A stretch of DNA of 64,000 nucleotides, from NCBI GenBank assembly GCA_934130435.1, contig CAKOYB010000002.1, positions 124,001-188,000 on the forward strand, in the 5' to 3' direction. The notes under the pieces are model-generated. The model saw only the letters and a program-made list of their open reading frames with translations, was not told the DNA's origin and searched no databases. A program made the position numbers and the translations under genes. Positions 17,285-27,155 of this stretch are shown here, piece after piece. The number at the start of each line of letters is the position of its first letter. The first letter of the stretch is position 1. The stretch comes from an uncultured Clostridia bacterium. GTDB taxonomy: Bacteria; Bacillota; Clostridia; TANB77; CAG-508.

Positions 17285-19174
17285 CTATTTAAATAATCTT
17301 GAAAGCACTTCTATAAACATAGCATGTGACCATCCTAATCCGATTACCCAAGGTTCCATTGTTTTATTATTAATTTGTTCTGGTAAAAAACCATGCTTAT
17401 TTGCAGACATTATTGTAAATTTAAAGCATTCTTTAGCTAATCTCTTATTTCCAATATCTAAATAATAATTTGCCATCCATAGATTAGCAATTATCCATGG
17501 GTTGTTTCCTCCTATATAATTATCTCCTTCATATCTTAAGTATCCTCCCGTATAAGTTCTTAATGTCATATTTATTTTTTCTACGGTATTTTGTATAGAT
17601 TTTTCCTTTGGAGAAAAAACCTTGAATGGAGATGATAATCCAAGTAAACTTATATCAATTTTTTCATCACTAGTGTTACGTCTAAAGCATTTTTTTTCTT
17701 TATCATATAATTTTTCTATAATAAATTTTTTCACTTCTATTAAGTTGTTATTTAATAAGATTATTTCCTTATTAATCTTCTCTATTTTTAATCTGTTGTT
17801 TTCAAACAGTATTTTAATCTTTTCATATATTTTTATCATTGCATTAAACGCTGCAAATATAGATGCTAATGAATATGCATGAATAGATTCAATATTTTCC
17901 CATAAATCATAACTTAGTTGCATCTTATTTTTTTCATGTATTATGTCATCTATATACTTAATTAAAAATGAACATCCTTTTTCACACATTTTTAAATTAT
18001 CTTTTAAAAAATTAATATTTTGACTATGTACATAATGGTCATATACACCGCAAATAACTGATGAAGTTTCATCAACTTGATATCCCCATGCTGGTGCTAA
18101 GACCCCATCTGTATAAAATCTTTGTTCCCACATTCCATTGGCTTCTTGTGTTTTGTTGCAAAACACTTTATAAAATTTTTCAATCTCTTTGTCCATACCA
18201 ATAATTTCCATGGCCTTATTGATTTGAAGAGCGTCTCTTGGCCAACAGTATGAATATCTTCCACTTTTAGAATAATCTTCATCAATTTCTACAGCAGCTG
18301 ATATTCCTCCTGTTTCGTAGTTTATAAGTAATGGATAAAGTAAAATTGTTCTTTTATAAATTTTTTCAATCTTATCTTTTAGTTCGCTTTTATTTTCCGG
18401 AAAAATAATCTTATTATGATTTGCAACATATTTTTTCCAATAGTTCTTAGTTTTTAATAGGTCCTGCTTAAAATCAATTTTCTTTATTCTTCTAATATCT
18501 TGGAGAATCTGATCTGAAGAATACTTTGAGTTATCATAAACAGCAATTATAATTTCAATTTCCTTTTCTTCTTCAGGATCTAATTTTCCTATATCATATG
18601 AAATACTTGAATCTCTACTTGTTCCAACATAATCTTTTCCAAAGATTTTTCCATCATCTATAGTTTCTTTAGAATTATTTATTTGGTAACTTAATGGTGC
18701 ACTTTTTGAAAATATTGCTAAAGAATAATCATGCATATATTGTATTAGTGAATCTTCTTTAAAAATTCCACTTACATTATTGTTTGGACTAGATAATAAT
18801 GTTGAATGTATTAGCAAATTTACATTTAATGAGATATTGTTTTTATTAATTATTCGATATTTTCTAACTAAAGCTTTTTCTTTTATAGAAACATAATCTG
18901 TTTGATGTATATCAATATTAAAGTAGGTATTTAATATTTCAGTATTTAAGATATTTGTATCTTCTATATATTTCTGCTCATACATATTGTTAATATCGTT
19001 ATTAAGTTTTATTAGTCTTGAGTCATTAACTTTAATTCCTACCATAAATTCGTCAATGAATTGTCTAAAGTCTATATGTGGGTAGTAAAGTCTTAAAAGT
19101 TCTCCTTTTTCAGATAATGTTGCTTTTATATCTTTGCTACCGATTATTGCATCATTATAATACTTGTTTTTCAT
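17285..19174 (-). CDS. Glycoside hydrolase family 15 (glucoamylase-like)
   Basis: A 629-residue cytoplasmic protein without signal peptide. The N-terminal beta-sandwich part (1 to about 270) precedes an (alpha/alpha)6 barrel with YCWPRDALQINKAMEIIGM, YDLWENIESIHAYSLA (likely general acid Glu) and HGFLPEQINNKTMEPWVIGLGWSHA (likely base Glu). GH15 enzymes release glucose from alpha-1,4-glucans or related sugars, so it may act on internal glycogen or on trehalose-type substrates. It lies 8 bases upstream of radA and 20 after the nuclease gene. No other glycogen gene is nearby. Confidence 0.88.
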   Translation of the reverse strand: MKNKYYNDAIIGSKDIKATLSEKGELLRLYYPHIDFRQFIDEFMVGIKVNDSRLIKLNNDINNMYEQKYIEDTNILNTEILNTYFNIDIHQTDYVSIKEKALVRKYRIINKNNISLNVNLLIHSTLLSSPNNNVSGIFKEDSLIQYMHDYSLAIFSKSAPLSYQINNSKETIDDGKIFGKDYVGTSRDSSISYDIGKLDPEEEKEIEIIIAVYDNSKYSSDQILQDIRRIKKIDFKQDLLKTKNYWKKYVANHNKIIFPENKSELKDKIEKIYKRTILLYPLLINYETGGISAAVEIDEDYSKSGRYSYCWPRDALQINKAMEIIGMDKEIEKFYKVFCNKTQEANGMWEQRFYTDGVLAPAWGYQVDETSSVICGVYDHYVHSQNINFLKDNLKMCEKGCSFLIKYIDDIIHEKNKMQLSYDLWENIESIHAYSLASIFAAFNAMIKIYEKIKILFENNRLKIEKINKEIILLNNNLIEVKKFIIEKLYDKEKKCFRRNTSDEKIDISLLGLSSPFKVFSPKEKSIQNTVEKINMTLRTYTGGYLRYEGDNYIGGNNPWIIANLWMANYYLDIGNKRLAKECFKFTIMSANKHGFLPEQINNKTMEPWVIGLGWSHAMFIEVLSRLFK

Positions 19175-19194
19175 TTTTAATCCCCTATATTTGT

Positions 19195-20838
19195 TTATTC
19201 AATAATTTTAACAATTTGTTGTTCTAATTGTTTTATTTTTTGATTTAATTCTTCTATTTTTGAATCATCAACATCTTCTTTAAGTTTTTCATTAACAACT
19301 ATATCTTCCATGTCAATTAATTCTTCTTTCAAAGTATTTATTCTTTCAATAACTTCTAATCTTAATGGCCTATATTTTCTAGGCAATTCTACTGTTCTTT
19401 CCATAGATAAGTTTTCGTCTAATGTATATGTCTCTCCAAATGCTGGAATAGTTACGGGTATATTTGTATTTTCAACGATTTTATCTTTTAATACAATTTG
19501 TCCTTCTTCTTCTCCATGAACTAGGAATATATGTTTTGGTTTGTCATAAAATGAATATACAAAATTTAAAAGTCCATTTTGATCTGCATGTCCAGAATAT
19601 CCCTCTATATATTCTACTCGAGCATTTACATTTATTTCTTCTCCAAAAATTTTTACTCTTTTTTCTCCATCAACAATTCTTCTTCCTAGTGTTCCTGGTG
19701 CTTGATATCCAACAAAAAGAATAGTTGAGCTTGGATTCCATAAATTATGTTTTAGATGATGTTTTATTCTTCCGACCTCACACATTCCACTTGCAGATAA
19801 AATAATCATTGGTTCATTCATTTCATTTAAAGCCTTAGATTCCTCAGCAGTTTGAGTAAACTTTAATCCTGGGAATTCAAGTGGATTATCTCCTCTTGCC
19901 ATTTCCTCTTTTACATCATCATCAAAAAGATCCATGTTCTTTCTAAATATTTCCGTAGCTGATACTGCAAGAGGACTGTCAACATAAACAGTGGCTTTCA
20001 TTATTTTTTCATACTTATTCTTAAATTCTTCATCATCAGTATTTTCTTTTATTCTATTTAATTCATATAAAATTTCCTGAGTTCTTCCAACAGCAAATGA
20101 TGGAATCACAACTGTTCCATCCTTTTCAAGTGTTTCATAAACTGTATTTAAAAACATTGTTGCTTTTTCATCATTTCTTATGTGTAATCTATTTCCATAA
20201 GTTGATTCCATTACAAGATAGTCCGCAGATTCAATCATCGTTGGTGGAGCTAATAATGGTAAATCATTATTTCCGATATCTCCTGTAAACACTGCCTTTG
20301 TTTTTTTACCATTTTCATCAGCCCATATTTCAATTATGCTTGAGCCTAGCATGTGTCCTGCATCATTAAATCTAACCTTTATGTTTTCGTCAATTTCTAT
20401 AATTTCATCATATTTTACAGGTCTAAATATATCTAAACAATCAATTGCATCTTGTGCAGTATATAATGGTGTATATGGCATTTTTCCTTGTCTTATTCTT
20501 TTCTTATTTTTCCACTCAGATTCCATTTCTTGAATGTGTCCACTGTCTGGAAGCATTATTGTACATAAATCGCAAGTAGCTTTTTGTGCATAAATAGGTT
20601 TATTGTAACCGCACTTGTACAACTTAGGAATTCTTCCCGAATGATCTATATGAGCGTGTGTTAATAGCATAAAGTCAATTTCATTTACACTAAAAAGAAA
20701 ATTATCATAGTTTTTTTCCTCTATTTCTCCATGTCCTTGATACATTCCACAATCAACTAAAAATTTTTTACCTGCTGCTTCTACTAAAAAATTGGAACCT
20801 GTTACTGTTTTTGTAGCTCCTAAAAATGTAATTTTCAT
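19195..20838 (-). CDS. Metallo-beta-lactamase/beta-CASP RNA-processing nuclease
   Basis: A 547-residue protein of the CPSF73/YSH1-like family. It has the MBL motif LTHAHIDHSGRIP, an aspartate loop (FTGDIG), the beta-CASP segment (DSPLAVSATEIFRKN, GMCEVGRIKHHL), the Zn-dependent KMK-replacement region YSGHADQNGLL and a final LVHGEEEGQ. It probably cleaves RNA in the cytoplasm. The C-terminal 60 residues form a coiled coil. I start at the ATG 20836-20838, since AAGGAGAAG lies just upstream within the longer reading frame. Its exact target cannot be told; RNase J is a related but distinct family. Confidence 0.88.
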   Translation of the reverse strand: MKITFLGATKTVTGSNFLVEAAGKKFLVDCGMYQGHGEIEEKNYDNFLFSVNEIDFMLLTHAHIDHSGRIPKLYKCGYNKPIYAQKATCDLCTIMLPDSGHIQEMESEWKNKKRIRQGKMPYTPLYTAQDAIDCLDIFRPVKYDEIIEIDENIKVRFNDAGHMLGSSIIEIWADENGKKTKAVFTGDIGNNDLPLLAPPTMIESADYLVMESTYGNRLHIRNDEKATMFLNTVYETLEKDGTVVIPSFAVGRTQEILYELNRIKENTDDEEFKNKYEKIMKATVYVDSPLAVSATEIFRKNMDLFDDDVKEEMARGDNPLEFPGLKFTQTAEESKALNEMNEPMIILSASGMCEVGRIKHHLKHNLWNPSSTILFVGYQAPGTLGRRIVDGEKRVKIFGEEINVNARVEYIEGYSGHADQNGLLNFVYSFYDKPKHIFLVHGEEEGQIVLKDKIVENTNIPVTIPAFGETYTLDENLSMERTVELPRKYRPLRLEVIERINTLKEELIDMEDIVVNEKLKEDVDDSKIEELNQKIKQLEQQIVKIIE

Positions 20839-20856
20839 TTTTCTTCTCCTTTTCAT

Positions 20857-22425
20857 TTATATAAATAATTTTACTTTTTTGTTTAATCTTATTTTATCTT
20901 TTTTATTAAATTTAATATCATCTATCATTATTGATTTTTCAGGTGTTTCCTTATCCTCATAAATATTTAAAAAATACTTTTCGTTTTTTAAAATTAATTC
21001 CATATATATTTGCTCAAGAGATATAGTTTTTAAAGAAAAAACATTTTTAACAATTTTTATATCTGCTTCTTCATTAGTTGATAAAGTATTTATTATTTTA
21101 TTTAAATACATTTTTCGAATTATCTCATCTTCTAATTTAGCTAATTCTGTATTAACTTCATCTTTTTCTGCAATTAGTGTGTTGCTATTATATGGTAAAA
21201 AAGCATAATATCTTACTTCATAGAATAAATTAATCAAATCCTGTTTTTGGTTAGTTTGGCTTAATTTAATATATAAAAGTTTTATAAACAGTATTTGTAA
21301 CTTATAAATTAGGCTATATAATTGCTTAGTGTTATTTTCTTCAAAATCAATATTTTTTATTATTTCAAAGTCTCTTTTTAGTTTTTTCTTTTTTTCAATA
21401 TAATTAATTGGTTGTAAATTATAATTGCAAATATCAATATTTCTTAAATATTTGTTTTTTTCTCTTCTTAATTTTTCTTCTAAATTGCTTATGCTAAATA
21501 TCTTTTTACTCTCTGATAGGTTCTCATTTCTAATTTTAAATTCTTTCATCAATAAATCTTTTTCGTTAAGAGTAATATCTATATTTCTTACCTTGCCAAT
21601 TAGTTCCTTTTTTTCTTGAGTTATCTTGTCTATATATGTTTTTTTGTCTTTAATTTCTTCTAGTTCTTCAATTAATTGTTTTTTTTCACTTCTTAATCTA
21701 TCTCTTTCAATTTTGCTTTTTTCAATATATATAATTATTGATATTTTAAATACTAAATTAAGGAAATCATCTGTATTTTTTTGTCCATATAGTTGCATCA
21801 TTTGTTGAGTTATATATTGTATAACATCGTCAGCTTGTATATCATTTTTTACAGTTTCAATAATATCAAAATTTAATAGTAATTTTATGTTTTCATAAAT
21901 CAAATTGACTCTTATGTCAATAATATCTTTGGTTGATGTATTCCAAGACCAAGCATTGAAGTCTCTTAAAACTTCAACATTGTTCATATCATTGGCTAAA
22001 TTTAATAAATATGGAAATGAATTTCTTATTAAGTTATATTTTTCATTTAAAAATATCTTAAAATCATTTAATTCAAATATTGAATATAATAGTTCCATTT
22101 CATTAGCAAAAGCTTTTATACTTTTATTGAAATAGTCTGTTTCATGTAAAATATTTTTGTTTTTAAATTCATCAAAAAGTTTGGTGTTTGGTAAAACTAG
22201 TTCTATTTTCTTGCACTTTTTTATATTTTCAACAATTTCATTTAAGTATTCTTGTTTAGTTTTTACTCTTCTTTTAACAGTTGCATAATCATTATATGAC
22301 ATTTCAATCTTATAGAACATACTTAATAAAAGATTTTTTGTACTTTGTGAAAAATCCTTGTCTTCTAATATTTTTTCTAGTTCATTATTATAATCCTTAA
22401 GTTTAGAAAAAATCTCTTCTTTCAT
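20857..22425 (-). CDS. Uncharacterised coiled-coil protein
   Basis: A 522-residue, Lys/Glu/Ile/Asn-rich protein that I do not recognise. No signal peptide or membrane segment is evident. A long coiled coil spans roughly 235-320 (IEKSKIERDRLRSEKKQL onward), with mostly helical parts on both sides. It lies between ftsK (17 bases upstream) and the beta-CASP nuclease (about 18 bases downstream), so it is probably co-transcribed with both. Its codon and base composition match its neighbours. A structural or filament-associated role is conceivable, but nothing in the sequence proves one. Confidence 0.75.
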   Translation of the reverse strand: MKEEIFSKLKDYNNELEKILEDKDFSQSTKNLLLSMFYKIEMSYNDYATVKRRVKTKQEYLNEIVENIKKCKKIELVLPNTKLFDEFKNKNILHETDYFNKSIKAFANEMELLYSIFELNDFKIFLNEKYNLIRNSFPYLLNLANDMNNVEVLRDFNAWSWNTSTKDIIDIRVNLIYENIKLLLNFDIIETVKNDIQADDVIQYITQQMMQLYGQKNTDDFLNLVFKISIIIYIEKSKIERDRLRSEKKQLIEELEEIKDKKTYIDKITQEKKELIGKVRNIDITLNEKDLLMKEFKIRNENLSESKKIFSISNLEEKLRREKNKYLRNIDICNYNLQPINYIEKKKKLKRDFEIIKNIDFEENNTKQLYSLIYKLQILFIKLLYIKLSQTNQKQDLINLFYEVRYYAFLPYNSNTLIAEKDEVNTELAKLEDEIIRKMYLNKIINTLSTNEEADIKIVKNVFSLKTISLEQIYMELILKNEKYFLNIYEDKETPEKSIMIDDIKFNKKDKIRLNKKVKLFI

Positions 22426-22442
22426 TATATTCCTTTCTTTTG

Positions 22443-24785
22443 TTACTCCTCATTAACGTCTTGTGTCATATTTAGTTCTTGCCATCTCTCTTTTGACATT
22501 AAAACTTCTCTTGGTTTGCTTCCCTGATAGCCAGATATAATTCCTCTCTCTTCCATCTGGTCAATAATTCTTCCTGCTCTAGCATATCCAACTTTAAATC
22601 TTCTTTGGATAAAAGAAGTAGATGCCTGTTTAGTTTCTATTACAGTTTCAATAGCCTCTCCTAATAGTGGATCTGTATCATCATCTTCTTCTGCATTATC
22701 CAATTGTTTATCTGATGAATTTGAGTTTTCAATTTTTTGTATTATATCATCATTGTAAGTTGCTACTCCATTTGATTTTATAAAATCAACTACTTTTTCA
22801 ACATCCTTATCAGATATAAATGCCCCCTGAATTCTTGTAGGTTTTGAAACGCCTGTTGGGTAAAATAGCATATCTCCTTTCCCAAGCAATTTTTCAGCTC
22901 CAGCCATATCTATAATAGTTCTTGAATCGACTTGTGATGAAACTGCAAAAGCTATTCTAGATGGTATATTAGCTTTAATCAAGCCAGTAATTACATCTAC
23001 AGAAGGTCTTTGTGTTGCTATTACAAGGTGCATTCCTGCTGCTCTAGCCATCTGTGCTAATCTGCATATTGCATCTTCAACATCATTTTTTGCTACCATC
23101 ATTAGATCAGCTAACTCATCTATAATTATAACTATTTTAGGCAATTTACCAGCTTCGTCATTTTTTTCTAATGCTTCATTATATCCCTTAAAATCTCTAA
23201 CTCCTTTTTCTGCAAATAATTTGTATCTATTTACCATTTCTTGTACAGCCCATGATAATGCTCCTGCTGCTTTTTTAGGATCTGTTACTACTGGAATTAA
23301 CAAATGTGGAATTCCATTATATACAGATAATTCTACAACTTTAGGATCTATCATAACAAGTTTTACTTCACTAGGTTTTGCCTTATATATTATGCTCGTA
23401 ATAAGAGTGTTTATACAAACGCTTTTTCCTGATCCAGTACTTCCAGCAATTAATACATGTGGCATTTTGGCAATGTCAGTAACAACTTCTTCTCCTGCAA
23501 CATTTTTTCCTAAAGCAAATGTAAGCTTTGATTTTGAATTATTAAACTCTGATGTTTCAATAATATCCCTTAAATGTACGATTTCATTTTCTTTGTTTGG
23601 TATTTCAATTCCAACAGCTTGTTTTCCTGGTATTGGTGCTTCAATTCTTATTGATTCGGCTGCTAAATTTAATGCAATATCATCAGCTAGGTTTGCAATT
23701 TTACTAACTCTAACTCCTTCTGCTGGTTTTAATTCGTATCTAGTAATGGCTGGTCCAACTGATACGTTTTCTACTTTAGCAGATACACCAAAATTATATA
23801 AAGTTTTTTGTAATCTTGCTGCATTATCCGCAATTGCTTTCTTACCACCTTTGACTATTCTTTCTTCGCTTTCTGTTAGTAATTCAATTGGTGGAAACTC
23901 ATATGTTTCATCTTCTACGGTTTGTCCATGTTCTAAAACTAAAACTTCTTTTGTTTTATCTTCCTTAGTTTCTTCTTGCGTTTTAAATAAATTATCTTCT
24001 ATTGTATTTGTTAGAAATTTTTCATTCTTTTCAATTTTTTTGTCTTTTTTTTCTTCTTTTATTTTCTTTTGTTTTTCGTTTAGGTTAATTTTTATTTGTT
24101 CATCAAGTATTTCTTCTTTGTCGTCTTGATTATATAATGTATGCACTTTTTTATTATTGTTTTTATCTTTTCTTCTATTTTCTCGTTCTAATAATTCCTT
24201 TTCTCTATATTCTGCAATTTTATCTTTTCTTTCATGTAGGTCATCAATATATTCCTTGATAATTTCAGAAACAGGTATCCCCAAGATAAATACTATTAAT
24301 ACTATACTAGCTCCAACAATAAAAACTGCTGCTCCAGCATTTCCGAGCATATTAATTAATGGTATAGCAACCATCGTTCCAATGGCTCCACCTCCAATGT
24401 TTTTCTTTCCTAACTCATAACCTTTTGCAATTGTTTTTCCAATATTTTTTTCTATTATTATATTATCATTAGCAATCTGAAAAACTGATAAAGCTGTACA
24501 AATGCATATAAGTAATACTATACATTGAAACAGTTTAACACTAACAAGTTCATTTTTATCACACGCTGTTGCTATTGCAACAATAAAAAACACTATTGGC
24601 ACTAGATATTCAATAAATCCTAAAATTCCCCCTAATATTGGAGTTAGATTAGAACCTATATATCCAGTTTTTCCAAATATCAGCACTGCTAGTAAAATAC
24701 TTATAAGCAGCATAATTATTACATATGTATTTTTATTAACACTCTTGCTTTTATTTTTTTTAGTATATCTTCTTTTTTTTGCCAT
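22443..24785 (-). CDS. ftsK: FtsK/SpoIIIE DNA translocase
   Basis: A 780-residue chromosome translocase. Four hydrophobic segments (about 22-175) anchor it at the septum; a charged linker (about 185-285) follows; the motor has Walker A GSTGSGKS and Walker B VIIIDELADLMM, and the C-terminal gamma winged helix (about 715-775, TSFIQRRFKVGYARAGRIIDQMEERGI) reads the polar DNA sequences. In spore formers this protein pumps the chromosome into the forespore. Length is standard. It may be called ftsK or spoIIIE; the sequence does not separate the two. Confidence 0.95.
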   Translation of the reverse strand: MAKKRRYTKKNKSKSVNKNTYVIIMLLISILLAVLIFGKTGYIGSNLTPILGGILGFIEYLVPIVFFIVAIATACDKNELVSVKLFQCIVLLICICTALSVFQIANDNIIIEKNIGKTIAKGYELGKKNIGGGAIGTMVAIPLINMLGNAGAAVFIVGASIVLIVFILGIPVSEIIKEYIDDLHERKDKIAEYREKELLERENRRKDKNNNKKVHTLYNQDDKEEILDEQIKINLNEKQKKIKEEKKDKKIEKNEKFLTNTIEDNLFKTQEETKEDKTKEVLVLEHGQTVEDETYEFPPIELLTESEERIVKGGKKAIADNAARLQKTLYNFGVSAKVENVSVGPAITRYELKPAEGVRVSKIANLADDIALNLAAESIRIEAPIPGKQAVGIEIPNKENEIVHLRDIIETSEFNNSKSKLTFALGKNVAGEEVVTDIAKMPHVLIAGSTGSGKSVCINTLITSIIYKAKPSEVKLVMIDPKVVELSVYNGIPHLLIPVVTDPKKAAGALSWAVQEMVNRYKLFAEKGVRDFKGYNEALEKNDEAGKLPKIVIIIDELADLMMVAKNDVEDAICRLAQMARAAGMHLVIATQRPSVDVITGLIKANIPSRIAFAVSSQVDSRTIIDMAGAEKLLGKGDMLFYPTGVSKPTRIQGAFISDKDVEKVVDFIKSNGVATYNDDIIQKIENSNSSDKQLDNAEEDDDTDPLLGEAIETVIETKQASTSFIQRRFKVGYARAGRIIDQMEERGIISGYQGSKPREVLMSKERWQELNMTQDVNEE

Positions 24786-24810
24786 AAATCCTCCATATTA
24801 GCTATTCAAT

Positions 24811-24861
24811 AAAAAAATCAGAAATCAACCAACTTTATTATGCTGGTTGGCATTATTCTGA
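24811..24861 (-). terminator. Terminator between the rsmD pair and ftsK
   Basis: Two nested inverted repeats (TCAGAA/TTCTGA outside and CCAAC/GTTGG inside), followed on the minus strand by seven U. It separates rsmD and its partner from ftsK. Confidence 0.75.
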
Positions 24862-24873
24862 CTTTTTAAATTT

Positions 24874-25311
24874 TTACTTTAATTCTTTTCTGTTATTTTC
24901 CACTGTTTTAATTGCATCTTGTAAAGCTGTTTGAACTCTCTCTAAAATGCCATCTGCATAATCTCTTGTTCCTTGAGAAATTTCCCTAGACATTTCATTA
25001 GCTGTTTCAATAATTTGAGCTTTTTGTTCATAAGCCTTTTTAGTTATTTCATGTTCATCAATCATGGAAATAATTCTATTCTCAGCTTCCTTAACAATTC
25101 CGTCTGCTTCTTTTTTAGCTTCTGCTAATATTCTTCCTCTTTCTTCCTTAACCCATTTAGCTTGTTTTAATTCATCAGGCAATTTTATTCTAATTTCTTT
25201 TATTAAATCAAATATTTCTTCCGTATCTACTATTCCTTTTTTGCTAAACGGTATTTTCTTTGATCTTTCTAGACACTCCTCCAATGTCTCTAATATTGTA
25301 AATATTTCCAT
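24874..25311 (-). CDS. Coiled-coil protein annotated elsewhere as ATPase subunit H-like
   Basis: A 145-residue, highly charged protein with a continuous coiled coil from about residue 50 to the end (KEERGRILAEAKKEADGIVKEAENR). It resembles the DivIVA-like or V-ATPase subunit H/E-like short proteins found next to rsmD in many Clostridia. No membrane segment is present and no V-ATPase gene is nearby, so the ATPase name is probably only coiled-coil similarity. It starts 2 bases after the rsmD stop and ends before a terminator. Confidence 0.7.
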   Translation of the reverse strand: MEIFTILETLEECLERSKKIPFSKKGIVDTEEIFDLIKEIRIKLPDELKQAKWVKEERGRILAEAKKEADGIVKEAENRIISMIDEHEITKKAYEQKAQIIETANEMSREISQGTRDYADGILERVQTALQDAIKTVENNRKELK

Positions 25312-25313
25312 TT

Positions 25314-25871
25314 TTACCCCTTTCGACTTAAGAACAATATTGTTACTCTTCCGTATTTTCTTAAATCATAGATTTTTATTGTTTCTAAAAGATTTATCTG
25401 ACTAATTTCTCTGTCTACCTTATCTGTTTCAATAATTATAATTCCATCTTCCTTTAATATATTATTTTTAATTATTAGATTAGCAGCATCAACTGCAATG
25501 TTTTTTTCATATGGCGGATCAATAAAAATTATATCAATTTCTTCTTTGTTTATTAAAGGAATTACTTTTTTATAGTCGCAATTAAATACTTTCGTTTTGT
25601 TTTCAAAGTGAGTTTTTTCTATGTTCTTGTTAATAATATTAATTGCATTAAGCGAATTATCACATAAATATGAAAAAGATGCACCTCTGCTTAAGCTTTC
25701 TAGTGCCAATGCACCTGATCCCGAAAACAAATCTAATATAGTTGCATTTTTTAGTTTGTTTTGTATTATATTAAATAATGATTCCTTAATTCTGTCTAAT
25801 GTGGGTCTTGTATTGTTGCCTTCTAAAGTGTATAATTTTGTTCCCCTTGCAATTCCAGCTATAATTCTCAT
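25314..25871 (-). CDS. rsmD: 16S rRNA (guanine966-N2)-methyltransferase RsmD
   Basis: A 185-residue class I methyltransferase. MRIIAGIARGTKL opens it, LDLFSGSGALALESLSRGA (about 45-63) is the SAM-binding glycine loop, and FIDPPYE is the N6/N2-type catalytic motif. It modifies G966 of 16S rRNA. coaD, a frequent partner, is absent. Confidence 0.95.
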   Translation of the reverse strand: MRIIAGIARGTKLYTLEGNNTRPTLDRIKESLFNIIQNKLKNATILDLFSGSGALALESLSRGASFSYLCDNSLNAINIINKNIEKTHFENKTKVFNCDYKKVIPLINKEEIDIIFIDPPYEKNIAVDAANLIIKNNILKEDGIIIIETDKVDREISQINLLETIKIYDLRKYGRVTILFLSRKG

Positions 25872-26061
25872 ATTAATTCCTCTACTTTATTACTCTTATA
25901 TTTTATTTTAAAAACATTTAAAGTCAATATGCTTGTGTTAAATGTAACATATATTTAACAATTCTGTAATAGTAATGTTAAGTTCTTCCATAAATTACTA
26001 TTTTATATTATAAATAAAAGTAAAAAATATATAAAAATATCTTTTTTTGAAAGAGTATACC

Positions 26062-26683
26062 ATGAATCAAATATTAGTAACCAAAAAAATATACATGTGG
26101 AAGAAGCATCTATATTTATTTATACTTTCGTTTTCACTAATAGTAATATGCTTTATAATAATTTTTCAACTAATATTGCACTATAATCAAAAAAAATATA
26201 ATAATATATCTAAAAATATCAAAAAAAATTTTAACATAGAAACGATCTATACAGTCAATCATTCAGATAGTTATAAGGCAATTAAAATATCTAATAACAT
26301 TTTTGTTATAGGTGTAATTAGAATTCCCAAAATTAATATAGAATATCCCATAATCTCAGAAAGTTCCGACGATTTGTTAAAAATATCAGTATGTAAATTC
26401 TCAGGACCAAACGTTAATTGCATTGGGAACCTCTCTATAGTTCGGACACAATTATAAAAACACATTAATGTTCAGTAAACTGCATTTACTAGAGGAAAAT
26501 GATAGTATATTTTTATATGATATATATGGAAATAAGTTAGAATACAAAGTTTATAATCAATATGTCGCAGAAAAGCAAGATACTAGCTATTTAGAAAACA
26601 GTAATAACATAGAATTAACTTTAATAACATGCAGTAATATTAATAACTCCAAAAAACTAATAATAAAAGCTAAAGCAAAATAA
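26062..26683 (+). CDS. Class D/E-like sortase interrupted by +1 shift at CGG
   Basis: One of two plus-strand genes here. I start at ATG 26062 (weak GAAAGAG site); the earlier TTG at 26047 lacks one. A membrane segment (about 15-37) leads to a sortase domain of 206 residues in all. At 26443 the frame reads GTT CGG ACA and stops four codons later; skipping the C gives GTT GGA CAC AAT TAT, that is the catalytic-His motif GHNY, followed by MFSKLHLLEE and TLITC with the catalytic Cys. The catalytic Arg expected about 8 residues after Cys appears replaced by Lys (SKKLII). It converges on a VPQTG protein, its probable substrate. Confidence 0.82.
26443..26445 (+). other. In-frame CGG at the sortase frameshift
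   Basis: The only in-frame CGG of this gene. The conserved V-G-H junction fixes the shift to exactly this base. Confidence 0.88.
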
Positions 26684-26710
26684 ATGGTATGTTTTTTACA
26701 TACCATTTAT
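26680..26710. terminator. Bidirectional terminator between convergent genes
   Basis: A 13-bp perfect stem (ATAAATGGTATGT and its complement) with a five-T loop, overlapping the sortase stop. It sits between the plus-strand sortase and the minus-strand VPQTG gene. Confidence 0.7.
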
Positions 26711-26724
26711 TCTTAAATTTATAA

Positions 26725-27105
26725 TTAAATATTGTTATAATCTTTAACCTTTTTATAAGCATATATAGCTGCTGCAACAGCAATAATTAATAATATTCCT
26801 ATATTATAATCTTGCACACCAGTTTGTGGAACTGTTTTATTAGTATTATTATATCTTTTAGCAGAATTTGTGTTGTTGCTTGTGTTATTGCTTAAATTAT
26901 TGTCTGAAGAATTTGAATTTGAATTTGAATTTGAATTGTTGCTATCATTTCCATAATCTGTAATAGTTTGTGCATTATTGTAGTCATCACCAGTAATTGG
27001 AGTTATTATAGGTTCTGTTGCAAGAACTTTACTAGAAATTAGGATTATAGATACTATACATAAAAATAAAACTAGTATATTTTTTAACTTTAAATTTTTT
27101 TTCAT
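26725..27105 (-). CDS. Short sortase-anchored surface protein (VPQTG)
   Basis: A 126-residue protein made of a signal peptide (about 1-29, ending VLA), a 45-residue Asn/Ser-rich low-complexity linker, the sorting motif VPQTG (about 92-96), a membrane helix (about 103-118) and a positive tail KKVKDYNN. This is a minimal LPXTG-type cell-wall protein with almost no folded domain between signal and anchor. It ends head to tail against the plus-strand sortase gene, which is probably its anchoring enzyme; a second sortase lies at 29649-30332. A role as spacer, stalk or pilin tip is inference. Confidence 0.85.
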   Translation of the reverse strand: MKKNLKLKNILVLFLCIVSIILISSKVLATEPIITPITGDDYNNAQTITDYGNDSNNSNSNSNSNSSDNNLSNNTSNNTNSAKRYNNTNKTVPQTGVQDYNIGILLIIAVAAAIYAYKKVKDYNNI

Positions 27106-27155
27106 ATGAGTCTCCTTAATACATATTATTTAACATATATAATTTATTATACCAT

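Noticed and set aside
23221..24129. Plus-strand 302-codon frame inside ftsK
   Set aside because: It is antisense to a conserved translocase and reflects codon bias on the other strand; no ribosome site.
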